Positions 47,937 through 58,795 of a stretch of DNA of 64,000 bases are shown in pieces. The translations under genes were made by a program, and so were the position numbers. The stretch's first letter is position 1. Every line of letters starts with the position of its first letter. Source of the stretch: Imbricaverruca yamaguchii. Taxonomy: Eukaryota; Arthropoda; Thecostraca; Neoverrucidae. The notes beneath the pieces were generated by a model. It was given only the letters and a program-made list of their open reading frames with translations. It made no database searches and was not told the origin of the DNA. Location of the stretch: assembly GCA_034440575.1 (NCBI GenBank), contig JAOTOL010001625.1, forward strand, positions 1-64,000. Reading direction: 5' to 3'.

Positions 47937-48240
47937 GCCGGGATGGCCGAGTGGTTAAGGCGTTGGGCTCTAGGTGCCAAAGGTCCCGGGTTCGACACTC
48001 GCACCGCTCTGGAAACAGAGCCCGACCCGAGGCCGACCCGGACGGTGTTCGTGAGTGGAGACGATATGGCGACCGTCGGCACCACGTGAGGTCTAATCCG
48101 GGAGCCTTCCCGATAGTCGCTGGCCGGCGCTGTCCGAGAGTTATGCCAGCGCTGGCCAGTGCTCGTGGAGGGGGCAATCATTGTGTCGCCGGCCGTCGGC
48201 CAGATATAGCTCTGGTCCGGAATTGCTGGGGCGGCCCGGG
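47937..48240 (+). mobile_element. tRNA-derived SINE-like element
   Basis: The head carries a tRNA-Leu/Ser-like A box (tggccgagtggttaagg, 47944-47960) and B box (gggttcgacactc, 47988-48000). T-arm and acceptor pairing is poor, so it is not a working tRNA gene. The non-tRNA body extends to roughly 48240, but its end is uncertain. Confidence 0.55.
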
Positions 48241-48261
48241 CCGGGGCTGCTGACAGGCCGC

Positions 48262-48425
48262 CAACTGGGCCCGGATCCTGGTCTATCGCACCCGGATCCT
48301 GATCTGTCGCACCCGGATCCTGATCTGTCGCACCCGGATCATCCTGGTCTATCGGAACCGGATTCTGATCCATCGAACACGTATCCTGACCCATCGAACA
48401 CGAATCTTGATCTATCAGATCCTCG
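48262..48425. repeat. 21-bp minisatellite, about 8 copies
   Basis: The unit contains ggatcctgatctgtcgcacc. The right-hand copies shift to a ccatcgaacacg variant. Confidence 0.88.
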
Positions 48426-49730
48426 CTGACCGCTGTGGGGCCGCTGACTTTCGCTGACCTTCGTTTAACGCTGTTGAGTCGCTGACCTTCACTGACACTC
48501 TAATACGCGCTAATACGTCGCGTGATTCCTCATATAAGCTTTCATCTGTCACATTTCGATGTTATGTTAGCGCAGAAAACGTTTCACTCCACACCAGAAA
48601 CGTACCGCATCTTGGTAGCCTGCAAACAGGTGATGAGAAGGCGCTTAAGACCATCTCAAAGTGTGCATGTTCCACTGTCCGTAAGTGTGAAGTGTTTAAT
48701 GAGTAATTTCGAGTTTCTCGACAGCTATTTCCCGTTGCACCCATGTGATCTTCTGTAACCTGGACAGTCGAACTTATATCCGTGCACGGGGCTTATCGCC
48801 ATCAGCAGAAAACAACTGAAATTCCTGGAGCATCTTGCAGGGCTTTGCTTTGATGCAGTCGTGTATGCAGAAACTTTCGGGTGGCAGATCTGTTTGACGT
48901 GTATGCTTCGCATCACGTCACCTCATTTGCAACACCATCGCGCACGGGGCAGATGTCACGTCTAGCAGATATGTCTGGTCTGGGGTTCTGGGTTTGGACT
49001 GGGTGTATTGGCTTGGGCTTCCTTTCGCCTGTTGCATGTTAAAAGCCGGGTCATTGTCCATGATTATGTAGCAAACGCCACATAAAAATGTAGTTGTCAT
49101 GGCCCTGTCGTCTAGAAAGGTTGTCCAAACAAGTCATGAATTATCATCGCCTCCATATTTCGATACCTTGAGCATTCTTAGTCTCGTACCGCAAGGAATA
49201 ACTTCAAAACTAATCATCCTTCTTTCTTCATCGCTGCATATATTATTTTATTAAGTCCAATTTGCACATTCATGAGAAATGTACGACCTATCCGTATAGC
49301 TGATGTTCCAGGCGACAACCAGTTTCTGTCTCCCCATTGATTTTTATGCTGATTAACTTACCAAACATGCACATGTAACCACTGAGCTAGATACTGTCTA
49401 TTGGGTCTGGGATAATTTAAAAGGTCTTGTCTAAGCACGAAATTTAAGAGCATCTTGATATCGAATCGCACTTCGCAAACCATGGCCCATTTTTAATATT
49501 GTTAGTAGCCATTTAGATTCAATCAAATATGCACCAGTATAGTTATCAAGGTTACATAATCAAAGAAATTGTCAGTCACAATCATAGTCGCATTTGCAAG
49601 ACACGCACGATACACATAATATCCGAAATAAAGACAAAGTACAAAAATAATGGTGGGCATACCCGCAGACACCACCCATGCAAAAACAACCCATACCGAC
49701 AGCGGCCAATGTCTTCTGATCACATCGACA

Positions 49731-49905
49731 TGGCGTGGGTAGCTCAGCGGTTAAGCTGAGCGTCTGGCAAGCTAGAGGTTCGGGTTTCGATTCCCCGCGA
49801 TGCCCGCCCTTCCCTCCACGGTGAGAGACGGGCGACGCCATATGGCCTCAGCCGCTGAGTGCGTCGTGAAATCACAGCCACCACCTCCACCAGTCACATC
49901 GACTA
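49731..49905 (+). mobile_element. tRNA-derived SINE-like element (second type of head)
   Basis: It has an A box (tagctcagcgg, 49740-49750) and a B box (ggtttcgattcc, 49783-49794). A body follows with gggcgacgcca (49830-49840) and gtgcgtcgt (49859-49867), and then a CA-rich tail. The body motifs match the element at 29027-29217, although the tRNA heads differ. The anticodon arm pairs poorly, so a functional tRNA is unlikely. Confidence 0.65.
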
Positions 49906-50089
49906 TGCGGCACGGCAAGGTACTCACGAGCGGCGGTATCTGCGCTCTGTCGGCGGCGCAGGCTACCCGCCAGGGGGCGGCGACGCTGACCGGCCGTGTG
50001 GGCGGCTGGCTCTGACTCGCAGCCGCCACGGCCGACTTTGCCACGACCGGGCGGCGGATAGACCGACACTCGACAGCGCCCTCATAGTC

Positions 50090-51198
50090 GTCACGGCGGT
50101 CCGCAGGTTCTCATGGTGGTCGTCACGGCGGTCCACAGGTTCTCACGGTGGTCGTCACGGCGGTCCGCAGGTTATCACGGCGGTCCTCAGGTTATCACGG
50201 CGGTCCGCAGGTTATCACGGCGGTCCGCAGGTTATCACGGTGGTCCGCAGGTTATCACGGTGGTCCGCAGGTTCTCACGGTGGTCGTCACGGCGGTCCGC
50301 AGGTTCTCACGGCGGTCCGCAGGTTATCACGGCGGTCCTCAGGTTATCACGGTGGTCCGCAGGTTCTCACGGTGGTCGTCACGGCGGTCCGCAGGTTCTC
50401 ACGGCGGTCCGCAGGTTATCACGGCGGTCCTCAGGTTATCACGGTGGTCGTCACGGCGGTCCGCAGGTTATCACGGCGGTCCTCAGGTTTCAGGTCACGG
50501 CGGTCCGCAGGTTCTCACGGCGGTCCGTAGGTTATCACGGCGGTCCCAGGTTATCACGGTGGTCGTCACGGCGGTCCGCAGGTTATCACGGCGGTCTCAC
50601 GGCGGTCCGAGGTTATGTGTCACGGCGGTCCGCAGGTTCTCACGGCGGTCCGCAGGTTATCACGGCGGTCCGCAGGTTATCACGGTGGTCCGCAGGTTCT
50701 CACGGTGGTCGTCACGGCGGTCCGCAGGTTCTCACGGCGGTCCGCAGGTTATCACGGCGGTCCTCAGGTTATCACGGTGGTCGTCACGGCGGTCCGCAGG
50801 TTATCACGGCGGTCCCAGGTTATCACGGCGGTCCGCAGGTTATCACGGTGGTCCGCAGGTTCTCACGGTGGTCGTCACGGCGGTCCGCAGTTCTCACGGC
50901 GGTCCGCAGGTTATCACGGCGGTCCTCAGGTTATCACGGTGGTCCGCAGGTTCTCACGGTGGTCGTCACGGCGGTCCGCAGGTTCTCACGGCGGTCCGCA
51001 GGTTATCACGGCGGTCCTCAGGTTATCACGGTGGTCGTCACGGCGGTCCGCAGGTTATCACGGCGGTCCTCAGGTTATCACGGCGGTCCGCAGGTTATCA
51101 CGGCGGTCCGCAGGTTATCACGGTGGTCCGCAGGTTCTCACGGTGGTCGTCACGGCGGTCCGCAGGTTCTCACGGCGGTCCGCAGGTTATCACGGTGG
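50090..51198. repeat. 20-bp minisatellite with 12-bp submodule, 1.1 kb
   Basis: The unit is cacggcggtccgcaggttat, with a ggttctcacggtggtcgt variant inserted at regular intervals. Blocks of about 5-7 units recur as a higher-order repeat. Long frames on the + strand are artefacts. Confidence 0.95.
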
Positions 51199-51557
51199 CA
51201 ATCGACCACCAGCAGGCTGGTCTGGCGGGACCAGCGGCCACAAGATGTCGGCCTGCTCCTGTCGAAGCAGACGGGTGGTCCACCAATCTCTCGAGTGCAG
51301 CCTCACCTCGGGAGAGCGAGGCTGCTCGCGCTGGGTGTACGCCACGGAGACCGTTGCCGGTTCGGTGAAGGCAGTTGATGTCCGTTTGTCTCACTTTTGT
51401 TAAGTCACGGGTGTCGTATTTTGGTTTGGCGCCAGGTTCTCCGAGATTCACAGCCTTGTTTCTCGCCGCCCCGTCGCAGTATATCCCGATCTGATCCACG
51501 CTCACTGGTTTCGGATCGTACACGCATTTGTCTCTCGTCGCTGTGGGGTTCACTCAC

Positions 51558-51816
51558 CTCGCTTGGCTGAAGTCGGAAATCCATACACCATTCCAGTAGG
51601 GACGCAGGGCCAGCGGACGTTTCGGTACTTCTGTGTTGAGATAGGCGGGGATGGCTGAACCTGTGAAGATGAGCCGCTTCTGCAACTGAAGCTGCCACAT
51701 CTCATGTAGCTTAGTGGCCAGCAGACACACCCACTTCGTACGCATGAGGAGGTCTCGCTCTGCCTGTTCTGCCTGTTTCTCCACAGCTTTGAGTCGTTCC
51801 TCCTTAAACTCACTGG
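51558..51816 (-). pseudogene. Coding-like exon on the opposite strand (unidentified protein)
   Basis: Read on the - strand, the acceptor ctttcccag precedes 51816 and the donor gcgag|gtgagt lies at 51557. The 259-nt block is open in one frame from SEFKEERLKAVEKQAEQAER through a TKWVCLLATKLHEMWQLQLQ helix-like stretch to KRPLALRPYWNGVWISDF. Composition looks like a real charged, helical protein, and both splice sites are strong. If not spliced, the frame ends at a TGA right after the block. I cannot name the family. It could be a nested gene's exon or part of a pseudogene. Confidence 0.5.
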
Positions 51817-51874
51817 CTGGGAAAGTAAAGCTCTACTAATTTTCGAAAGCCATCTCCCCATTAGGTTTTTTCAC

Positions 51875-52039
51875 CTCATCTCTGACGTTTCTTCTGGTGC
51901 TGCGCTGATCTTCTCCATGTATGAAGGTTTTGAGGTCGCCGGTTATTGGAGCGGTGTTTGTTCTCCAGTGGAGAATTTATGCAGGTTCAACTTCACCTTC
52001 GCGAACATTAGTGGCTGTTGTGTGGCGTCTTTCTTAAGT
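51875..52039 (-). pseudogene. Second coding-like block, frameshifted
   Basis: On the - strand, after ccatttacag, it encodes a protein-like LMFAKVKLNLHKFSTGEQTP stretch that meets a TAA. A shifted frame then continues with TGDLKTFIHGEDQRS up to gatgag|gtgaaa. The frame break suggests decay. Its phase does not fit the block at 51558-51816. Confidence 0.38.
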
Positions 52040-52129
52040 CTGTAAATGGAGATTGTCAGTCTTCATATTCCTCCTCCTCTTGGATATTTTCATGTTTTGA
52101 TGACTGGTTCAGTAAACATAAAACTTCAA

Positions 52130-52212
52130 GAGTTGGCTGGCTTCGAACCGGCATCCCCAGGCACTGCGACCGCCAGCGGCATGGCCGTGCCCCGGGTCGC
52201 TGGGCCATGTCA
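52130..52212 (-). mobile_element. Possible tRNA-derived element
   Basis: On the - strand it has an A-box-like tggcccagcgacc (about 52195-52207) and a B box ggttcgaagcc (52139-52149). The rest of the cloverleaf is not convincing. Confidence 0.35.
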
Positions 52213-52367
52213 ACTTCCGGCTCCTGGCTCCATGGTCAGTGGGCTGTGTGCTGTCAGCGGGTACATGGCTGCCCGCGGAAAGCAAGGCTCGCGTGCACCG
52301 TGACCAATTGAAACACTTGTTATGTTAGGCAGACCGATACATTGTGATCCAAAACACACACGCACAC

Positions 52368-52497
52368 CTTCTGACAAGGTGATCACCTTGTCGCCTGTTT
52401 GAATTGCCTGCAGAGGTTTAGAAAGGTCGCCCACCACTCCGACCAGCCACAACACACAGTGTGCCTGTTGGCCACCTCCGACAACATGGTCAGCCAT
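52368..52497 (-). pseudogene. Possible first exon of the opposite-strand unit
   Basis: From an ATG at 52497 the - strand encodes MADHVVGGGQQAHCVLWLVG and further GDLSKPLQAIQTGDKVITLS, ending at a possible donor gaag|gtgtgc. Its phase (1) does not fit the next block as I drew it, and a tRNA-like element lies between. The link to the other blocks is conjecture. Confidence 0.3.
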
Positions 52498-53204
52498 GCA
52501 CCGTATATTATTTTCTGAGCGTATTTATACGCTGAGGATGAGGTGTAAATGTTCCGCGCGTCTTATTGCTGAACTAAATGCTAAGAGCTGTTCGTGTTAC
52601 GTCACATCCGCCGGAGTGGCTGATCAGAATTGGTCCAATTTCTCAGCCACCAAGAAGTTGGGTCGGCAACGTTTTTGCTGTTTGGCGTACGATTGGTCCG
52701 GAATGGAGCCAGCTGATTGGTGGGATGGAGGAGTCAGCTGATTGGTACGATGTCTGACCGCTTGGCCTCGGCTTCTGCTCTGGACGTTCTTTTGCCGACC
52801 CTTAGCTGCTCGGTTTTTACTCCCAGGCTGAGGCCGAGCATGTTATTGTGCGGCCATCGGAGCGATAAGTGTGATTATGGCTAATGCGTCCTTCAATTGG
52901 TGTGCAATTTGCAAGTTGACTTAATTTGTTACCAGTAATTGTTCCGCTGACTTTTGATGGAATTAACGCCGCTGGCAATTTCTAGCGTCATCAGGACTTG
53001 CCGCGCTCATTTTATATCCGTGGCGAGAATTGGAAAAGCCATGCGAGAACAACGAGAAGCTTCCATTTGGGAGGGAAGACGCAGACCACACCTTTAAATC
53101 AATTCGTAGAATTAAAGTTAAAGTTGAAATACAATTTTGACATCGAGTGACGGAGATCATATACTCCAACAGTTCCTACCAACGGTTCCGTGTAGACAAT
53201 GAGT

Positions 53205-53445
53205 GGTGCATCTTTGCAATGTGAAGATGAACGCTCCACGAAAACAACATTATTCACCTAGGGGAGATTGTCGAGTGATGAAGTCCGAAAATGAAAACAA
53301 CATTCTTCACCCCAGGACAGGCTCTCGAGTGATAATGTCCGAAATTGAAAACAACATTCTTCAACCGGGGGAGGTTCTCAAGTGATAACGTCCGAAAATG
53401 AAAGCAACATCCCTCACCACAGGAGATGTTCTCGAGTGGCAATGT
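53205..53445. repeat. 60-bp minisatellite, 4 copies
   Basis: The unit contains gtccgaaaatgaaaacaaca and a ttcttcacc...ctcgagtgat segment. Copies are moderately diverged. Confidence 0.85.
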
Positions 53446-53732
53446 CTAAAGGAATTGTCTTGGGGACGGCATTATCGACGCTTCGGCATTGAACAGCAGT
53501 GCATTGCAGCCGGTTATCATCAGGAGTCACGCGACAACACCTACTTCCCAAATCACAAAGCCAAAAGTACGCGACCGACAAATAGTCGCTCCTCAACAAC
53601 GGCGACCTCCGAGTTATCTTTATCGTGAATAACAATTGCTGTATCACGACAAGTAGCCTATAGCTGATCAGCTAATGAAGTTAGCGCTGATTGGCTTATA
53701 TGCTAGTTTGCAGCATATCTAGGACAAGTGTC

Positions 53733-53792
53733 TATGGGCGCTACATGACCAATGTAGTCGATGCGCCCTAAAGCCATAATAACTAACTAGGA
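53733..53792 (+). repeat. Dispersed hairpin-tail element, forward orientation
   Basis: It contains gggcgctacatgaccaatgt, then agtcgatgcgccctaaagcc and an AT-rich tail. The gggcgc and gcgccc ends pair. Confidence 0.7.
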
Positions 53793-54028
53793 CAAGTGTA
53801 CATGCGTTGCTTTCTCAGTTAGCCAGATGTGTAGCTCCAGGCACGTTGGCAGCCAAGCAGACCTTCGTTCTGGCTACCTGGGCGGGAGGGGGAGGGGGAC
53901 GATGGCGTGTTACTGCTACAGCAGCCACTCCGATATCGGAAGCCGATAAGGCTTCCGATACGGTAGCCGATAAGGCTTACCGTAGTCCGTGAAACTCGGT
54001 GGGGTGTTGCAACAGCCTCGGAAAGTTG

Positions 54029-54468
54029 GCTCAGTGGTGACCAATTAGCTGGTCCACCGCGGTGGTGACCAATTAGCTGGTCCACCCCAGTGGTGACCAA
54101 TTAGCTGATCCACCGCAGTGGTGACCAATTAGCTGGTCCACCGCGGTGGTGACCAATTAGCTGGTCCACCGCAGTGGTCACCAATTAGCTGGTCCACCGC
54201 AGTGGTCACCAATGAGCTGGTTCACCGCAGTGGTGACCAATTGGCTGGTCCACCGCGGTGGTGACCAATTAGCTGGTCCACCGCAGTGGTGACCAATTAG
54301 CTGGTCCACCGCAGTGGTGACCAATTAGCTGGTCCACCGCAGTGGTCACCAATTAGCTGGTCCACCGCAGTGGTCACCAATTGGCTGGTACACCGCGGTG
54401 GTCACCAGTTGGCTGGTCCACCGCAGTGGTGACCAATTAGCTGGTCCACCGCGGTGGTGACTACTCGA
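54029..54468. repeat. 28-bp minisatellite, about 16 copies
   Basis: The unit contains gaccaattagctggtccacc, then gcagtggt or gcggtggt. The ccaccgcggtgg form is a perfect 12-bp palindrome, and the substituted form is not. Confidence 0.94.
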
Positions 54469-54524
54469 CAGCTGTAAGCCGGAAAGCTGACGATCCCGGA
54501 GACCGTGGTCGCTGGTCGACCGGG

Positions 54525-54612
54525 TCATACCAGGTCATCCCTCGGTCATCTCCGGGCCATCCCCGGTCATCCCCGGGCCATCCTCCGGTCATCCCCCGGT
54601 CATCCCCCCGGT
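54525..54612. repeat. Short GTCATCCCCGG array
   Basis: About seven irregular copies of ggtcatccccggg or ggccatcc modules. Confidence 0.8.
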
Positions 54613-54790
54613 TGGCGGTCGTGATATGTCTGCAAGTGCTGGTGATATCGTGCCGGTTCTGTGCGTAGGAAGCGGGCACGTTGGCGACTGCTAGCGTCGG
54701 GAGTCTGGACGAGCCCAATGCTGACAGCTGGTGTTTGGGGATCCGGGCTGGAGTCGTCGGCGGCTTGTCTGTTCCTGCTGTCATTCAAAG

Positions 54791-54821
54791 GACGGAGCTG
54801 GTCCAGTGGACCAGCTCCGTC
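54791..54821. repeat. Foldback palindrome at the start of the 34-bp array
   Basis: Perfect 15-nt arms (gacggagctggtcca and its reverse complement) surround a 1-nt loop. The right arm is the first unit of the 34-bp array. Confidence 0.92.
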
Positions 54822-56925
54822 GTGCCTCCCCGCCCTCTATGGACCAGCTCCGTCGTGGCCTCCCCGCCCTCTATAGCCAGCTCCGTCGTGCCTCCCCGCC
54901 CTCTGTGGACCAGCTCCGTCGTACCTCCCCGCCCTCTATGGACCAACTCCGTCGTGGCCTCCCCGCCCTCTATAGCCAGCTCCCTCGTGGCCTCCCCGCC
55001 CTCTATGGCCAGCCCGCCTCTTGGACCAGCCTCGTCCCCCGCCCTCTATGGACCAACTCCGTCGTGGCCTCCCCGCCCTCTATAGCCAGCTCCCTCGTGG
55101 CCTCCCCGCCCTCTATGGACCAGCTCCGTTGTGGCCTCCCCGCCCTCTATAGCCAGCTTTGTCGAGACCTCCCCGCCCTCTATAGCCAGCTCCGTCCTGG
55201 CCTCCCCGCCCTCTATGGCCACCTTTGCTGAGGCCTCCCCGGCCTCTATAGCCAGCTTCGTCGTGCCTCCCCGCCCTCTATGGACCAGCTCCGTCGTGGC
55301 CTCCCCGCCCTCTATGGACCAGCTCCGTCGTGGCCTCCCCGTCCTCTATGGGCCAGCTCCGTCGTGGCCTCCCCGTCCTCTATAGCCAGCTGGCTATAGA
55401 GGACGGGGCCTCGTGTCGTGGCCTCCCGCCCTCTATGGACCAGCTCCGTCGTGCCTCCCCGCCCTCTATGGACCAGCTCCGTCGTGCGTCCCCGCCCTCT
55501 ATGGACCAGCTCCGTCGTGGCCTCCCCGCCCTCTATGGACCAGCTTCGTCGTGGCCTCCCCGCCCTCTATGGACCAGCTCCGTCGTGGCCTCCCCGCCCT
55601 CTATGGCCAGCTCCGTCGTGCCTCCCCGCCCTCTATGGACCAGCTCCGTCGTGCCTCCCCGCCCTCTATGGACCAGCTCCGTCGTGCCTCCCCGCCCTCT
55701 ATGGACCAGCTTCGTCGTGGCCTCCCCGCCCTCTATAGACCAGCTCCGTCGTGCCTCCCCGCCCTCTATGGACCAGCTCCGTCGTGGCCTCCCCGCCCTC
55801 TATGGACCAGCTCCGTCGTGGCCTCCCCGCCCTCTATGGCCAGCTCCGTTTTGGGCCTCCCCGGCCTCTATAGCCAGCTCCGTCGTGCCTCCCCGCCCTC
55901 TATGGACCAGCTCCGTCGTGGCCTCCCCGCCCTCTATGGACCAGCTCCGTCGTGGCCTCCCCGCCTCTATGGCCAGCTCCGTCGTGCCTCCCCGCCCTCT
56001 ATGGACCAGCTCCGTCGTGCCTCCCCGCCCTCTATGGACCAGCTCCGTCGTGGCCTCCCCGCCCTCTATGGACCAGCTCCGTCGTGGCCTCCCCGCCTCT
56101 ATGGCCAGCTCCGTCGTGCCTCCCCGCCCTCTATGGACCAGCTCCGTCGTGGCCTCCCCGCCCTCTATGGACAGCTCCGTCGCGCCTCTATGGACCAGCT
56201 CCGTCGTGCCTCCCCGCCCTCTATGGACCAGCTCCGTCGTGGCCTCCCCGCCCTCTATGGACCAGCTCCGTCGTGGCCTCCCCGCCCTCTATGGACCAGC
56301 TCCGTCGTGGCCTCCCCGCCCTCTATGGACCAGCTCCGTCGTGCCTCCCCGCCCTCTATGGACCAGCTCCGTCGTGCCTCCCCGCCCTCTATGGACCAGC
56401 TCCGTCGTGCCTCCCCGCCCTCTATGGACCAGCTCCGTCGTGCCCCTCCCCGCCCTCTATGGACCAGCTCCGTCGTGCCTCCCCGCCCTCTATGGACCAG
56501 CTCCGTCGTGGCCTCCCCGGCCTCTATAGCCAGCTCCGTCGTGCCTCCCCGCCCTCTATGGACCAGCTCCGTCGTGGCCTCCCCGCCCTCTATAGCCAGC
56601 TCCGTCGTGCCTCCCCGCCCTCTATGGACCAGCTCCGTCGTGCCTCCCCGCCCTCTATGGACCAGCTCCGTCGTGGCCTCCCCGCCCTCTATAGACCAGC
56701 TTTGTCGTGGCCTCCCGCCCTCTATGGACCAGCTCCGTCGTGGCCTCCCCGCCCTCTATGGACCAGCTCCGTCGTGGCCTCCCCGCCCTCTATGGACCAG
56801 CTCCGTCGTGGCCTCCCCGCCCTCTATGGACCAGCTCCGTCGTGCCTCCCCGCCCTCTATGGACCAGCTCCGTCGTGGCCTCCCCGCCCTCTATGGACCA
56901 GCTTCGTCGTGGCCTCCCCGCCCGC
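54807..56925. repeat. 34-bp minisatellite, about 62 copies, 2.1 kb
   Basis: The unit contains ggaccagctccgtcgtggcc, then tccccgccctctat. A class of units has tgcc instead of tggcc (33 bp), and another has atagccagc (shorter). The mixed periods keep three + strand frames open for long distances, so no gene is called. Confidence 0.96.
55371..55408. repeat. Perfect 38-bp palindrome inside the 34-bp array
   Basis: Arms of 19 nt with no loop, centred on ccagctgg. Array units read forward on both sides, so only a short segment is inverted. Confidence 0.93.
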
Positions 56926-57625
56926 CGCCGCTCCCTCAGGACCAGCTTCATCGGCATTCCCGAAGCGGCGGCGCGCCGTCTCTAAATTGTGGCTGCGATT
57001 GGATCGACGTCGATGTGGCCGTCGCCCAGACCCTCCCACCCCTCCCCCCCCCCCGCCCCGCCCCCGCCATTCCTCGTGTGCCGGTGCCAGCGGTCTTCCC
57101 TCCTTATTTCCCCGGATGGAAGGCGCGTGGTAGTTGGTACCGTGGAGGAGGTAGGAAAATGTGGGGAACGCTTGAGTGCGATGTCGCTTTTGTTCGGTGT
57201 ATATGATAGCATATCATTGAATAGCTTTGAACACCAAGGGTTCCGATAAGCAAAGTGTGTGCATGTGTGTGTATGTACTTTCGTACTTGTGTGTGTGTGT
57301 ACGTATGTGTGTGGTGGTGTGCATAAAGCATGAAGCTAGAGTGTGCACTAGGTATGTGGGGTTCATAGTCGGAGTGCATCGACAGCCGGGTTAGCTTGGC
57401 GCGGGCGTAGTGGGTAGTCGACCACCTCGGAGTTCTCACACTTGCTCCTCCTTAGACTAACAGTGGGCGTGACTCCCATGACTTGTGCACATTTATCACA
57501 GGCGATGGGCGTGGCTCACTCGGCAAATCCGCCCCGGCACCAGCAGTGGGCGTGTCTCGCCCATCCGGTGTGCCGCCGCTTTGACGTCGAGTGCGACCGG
57601 CCTGACGAGCTGAAGCACCCCCGGC

Positions 57626-57690
57626 TTGCTCTGACCACGCCCCTAACCACGCCCCTCACCACGCCCCTCACCACGCCCCACGGCCACTGC
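57626..57690. repeat. 11-12 bp CCACGCCCCT array, 5 copies
   Basis: Copies of accacgcccct with a/c variation at the junctions. Confidence 0.85.
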
Positions 57691-58044
57691 ACCTCATCGT
57701 GAAGCGCCCGCTCCGAGCCGGCGCTGGTTTCCGACGTCACCGGACGGACCGACCGTGGTCACTGCCCGCTTCCCAGAGTAACCCGTCCGCCAGCAGTGGT
57801 CCCGCCTCTGCCAGCCTCCCCGTGTAGCCTCCCGTGTCGTCGGCGTCGCCTGTGACGCCGATGACGCGGCTGGGCAGCCGGAGCTGCCTGCAGGCGGTGC
57901 GGCCCCGGCCGGGTGGCCCGGCCAGCGCGTGCCGCTCCAATAACCGGCCAGCTGCATCTTTACGGCGAAATAGCCGCCGAGATTAAGCTGCGCGGCCCCA
58001 ATTTGTGAGGTATCGGCCGGCGGCCGGAGTCAGCTCGAGGCCGG

Positions 58045-58795
58045 CGCCGGGCTGGACTGGACTGGACTGGACTGGATTGGACTGGACTGGGCTGGACTGG
58101 ACTGGACTGGACTGGACTGGACTGGGCCGGACATGGCTGGACTGGGCTGTGCTGGACTGGACTGAGCTGGACTGGACTGGACTGGACTGGACTGGACTGG
58201 ACTGGACTGGACTGGACTGGACTGGACTGGACTGGACTGGACTGGACTGGGCCGGACATGGCTGGACTGGGCTGTGCTGGGCTGGGCTGGTCTAGATGGG
58301 GTTGGACTGGGCTGGACTGGACTGGACTGGACTGGACTGGACTGGACTGGACTGGACTGGACTGGACTGGACTGGACTGGGCCGGACATGGCTGGACTGG
58401 GCTGTGCTGGGCTGGGCTGGTCTAGATGGGGTTGAACTGGACTGGACTGGACTGGACTGGACTGGACTGGACTGGACTGGACTGGACTGGACTGGACTGG
58501 ACTGGACTGGACTGGACTGGACTGGACTGGACTGGACTGGACTGGACTGGACTGGACTGGACTGGACTGGACTGGACTGACTGGACTGGACTGGACTGGA
58601 CTGGACTGGACTGGACTGGACTGGACTGGACTGGACTGGGCGGTCTGGACTGGACTGGACTGGACTGGACTGGACTGGACTGGACTGGGCCGGACATGGC
58701 TGGACTGGGCTGTGCTGGGCTGGGCTGGTCTAGATGGGGTTGGACTGGGCTGGACTGGACTGGACTGGACTGGACTGGACTGGACTGGTAGACTA
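58045..58795. repeat. Pentamer microsatellite (ACTGG)n with interspersed marker block
   Basis: Long perfect runs of ggact are broken by a block containing gggccggacatggctggact. The block recurs with its acatgg at 58131, 58256, 58386 and 58694. The block plus flanking pentamers forms a higher-order unit. Confidence 0.96.

Noticed and set aside
47937..48020. Functional tRNA-Leu gene
   Set aside because: A and B boxes are present, but acceptor and T-arm pairing fails. A SINE head is the better explanation.
49731..49803. Functional tRNA gene
   Set aside because: Acceptor pairing is partly good, but no proper 5-bp anticodon stem with a 7-nt loop can be drawn, and a SINE body follows.
51170..51553. 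Continuation of the opposite-strand frame beyond the TGA
   Set aside because: It is in the same frame and partly protein-like, but it lies after a strong donor and a stop and runs into the 20-bp array. It was kept out of the exon call.
54807..57206. Long + strand frames rich in Pro, Leu and Ser
   Set aside because: Artefacts of the 33/34-bp array; all three frames are open and no splice or start context supports a gene.
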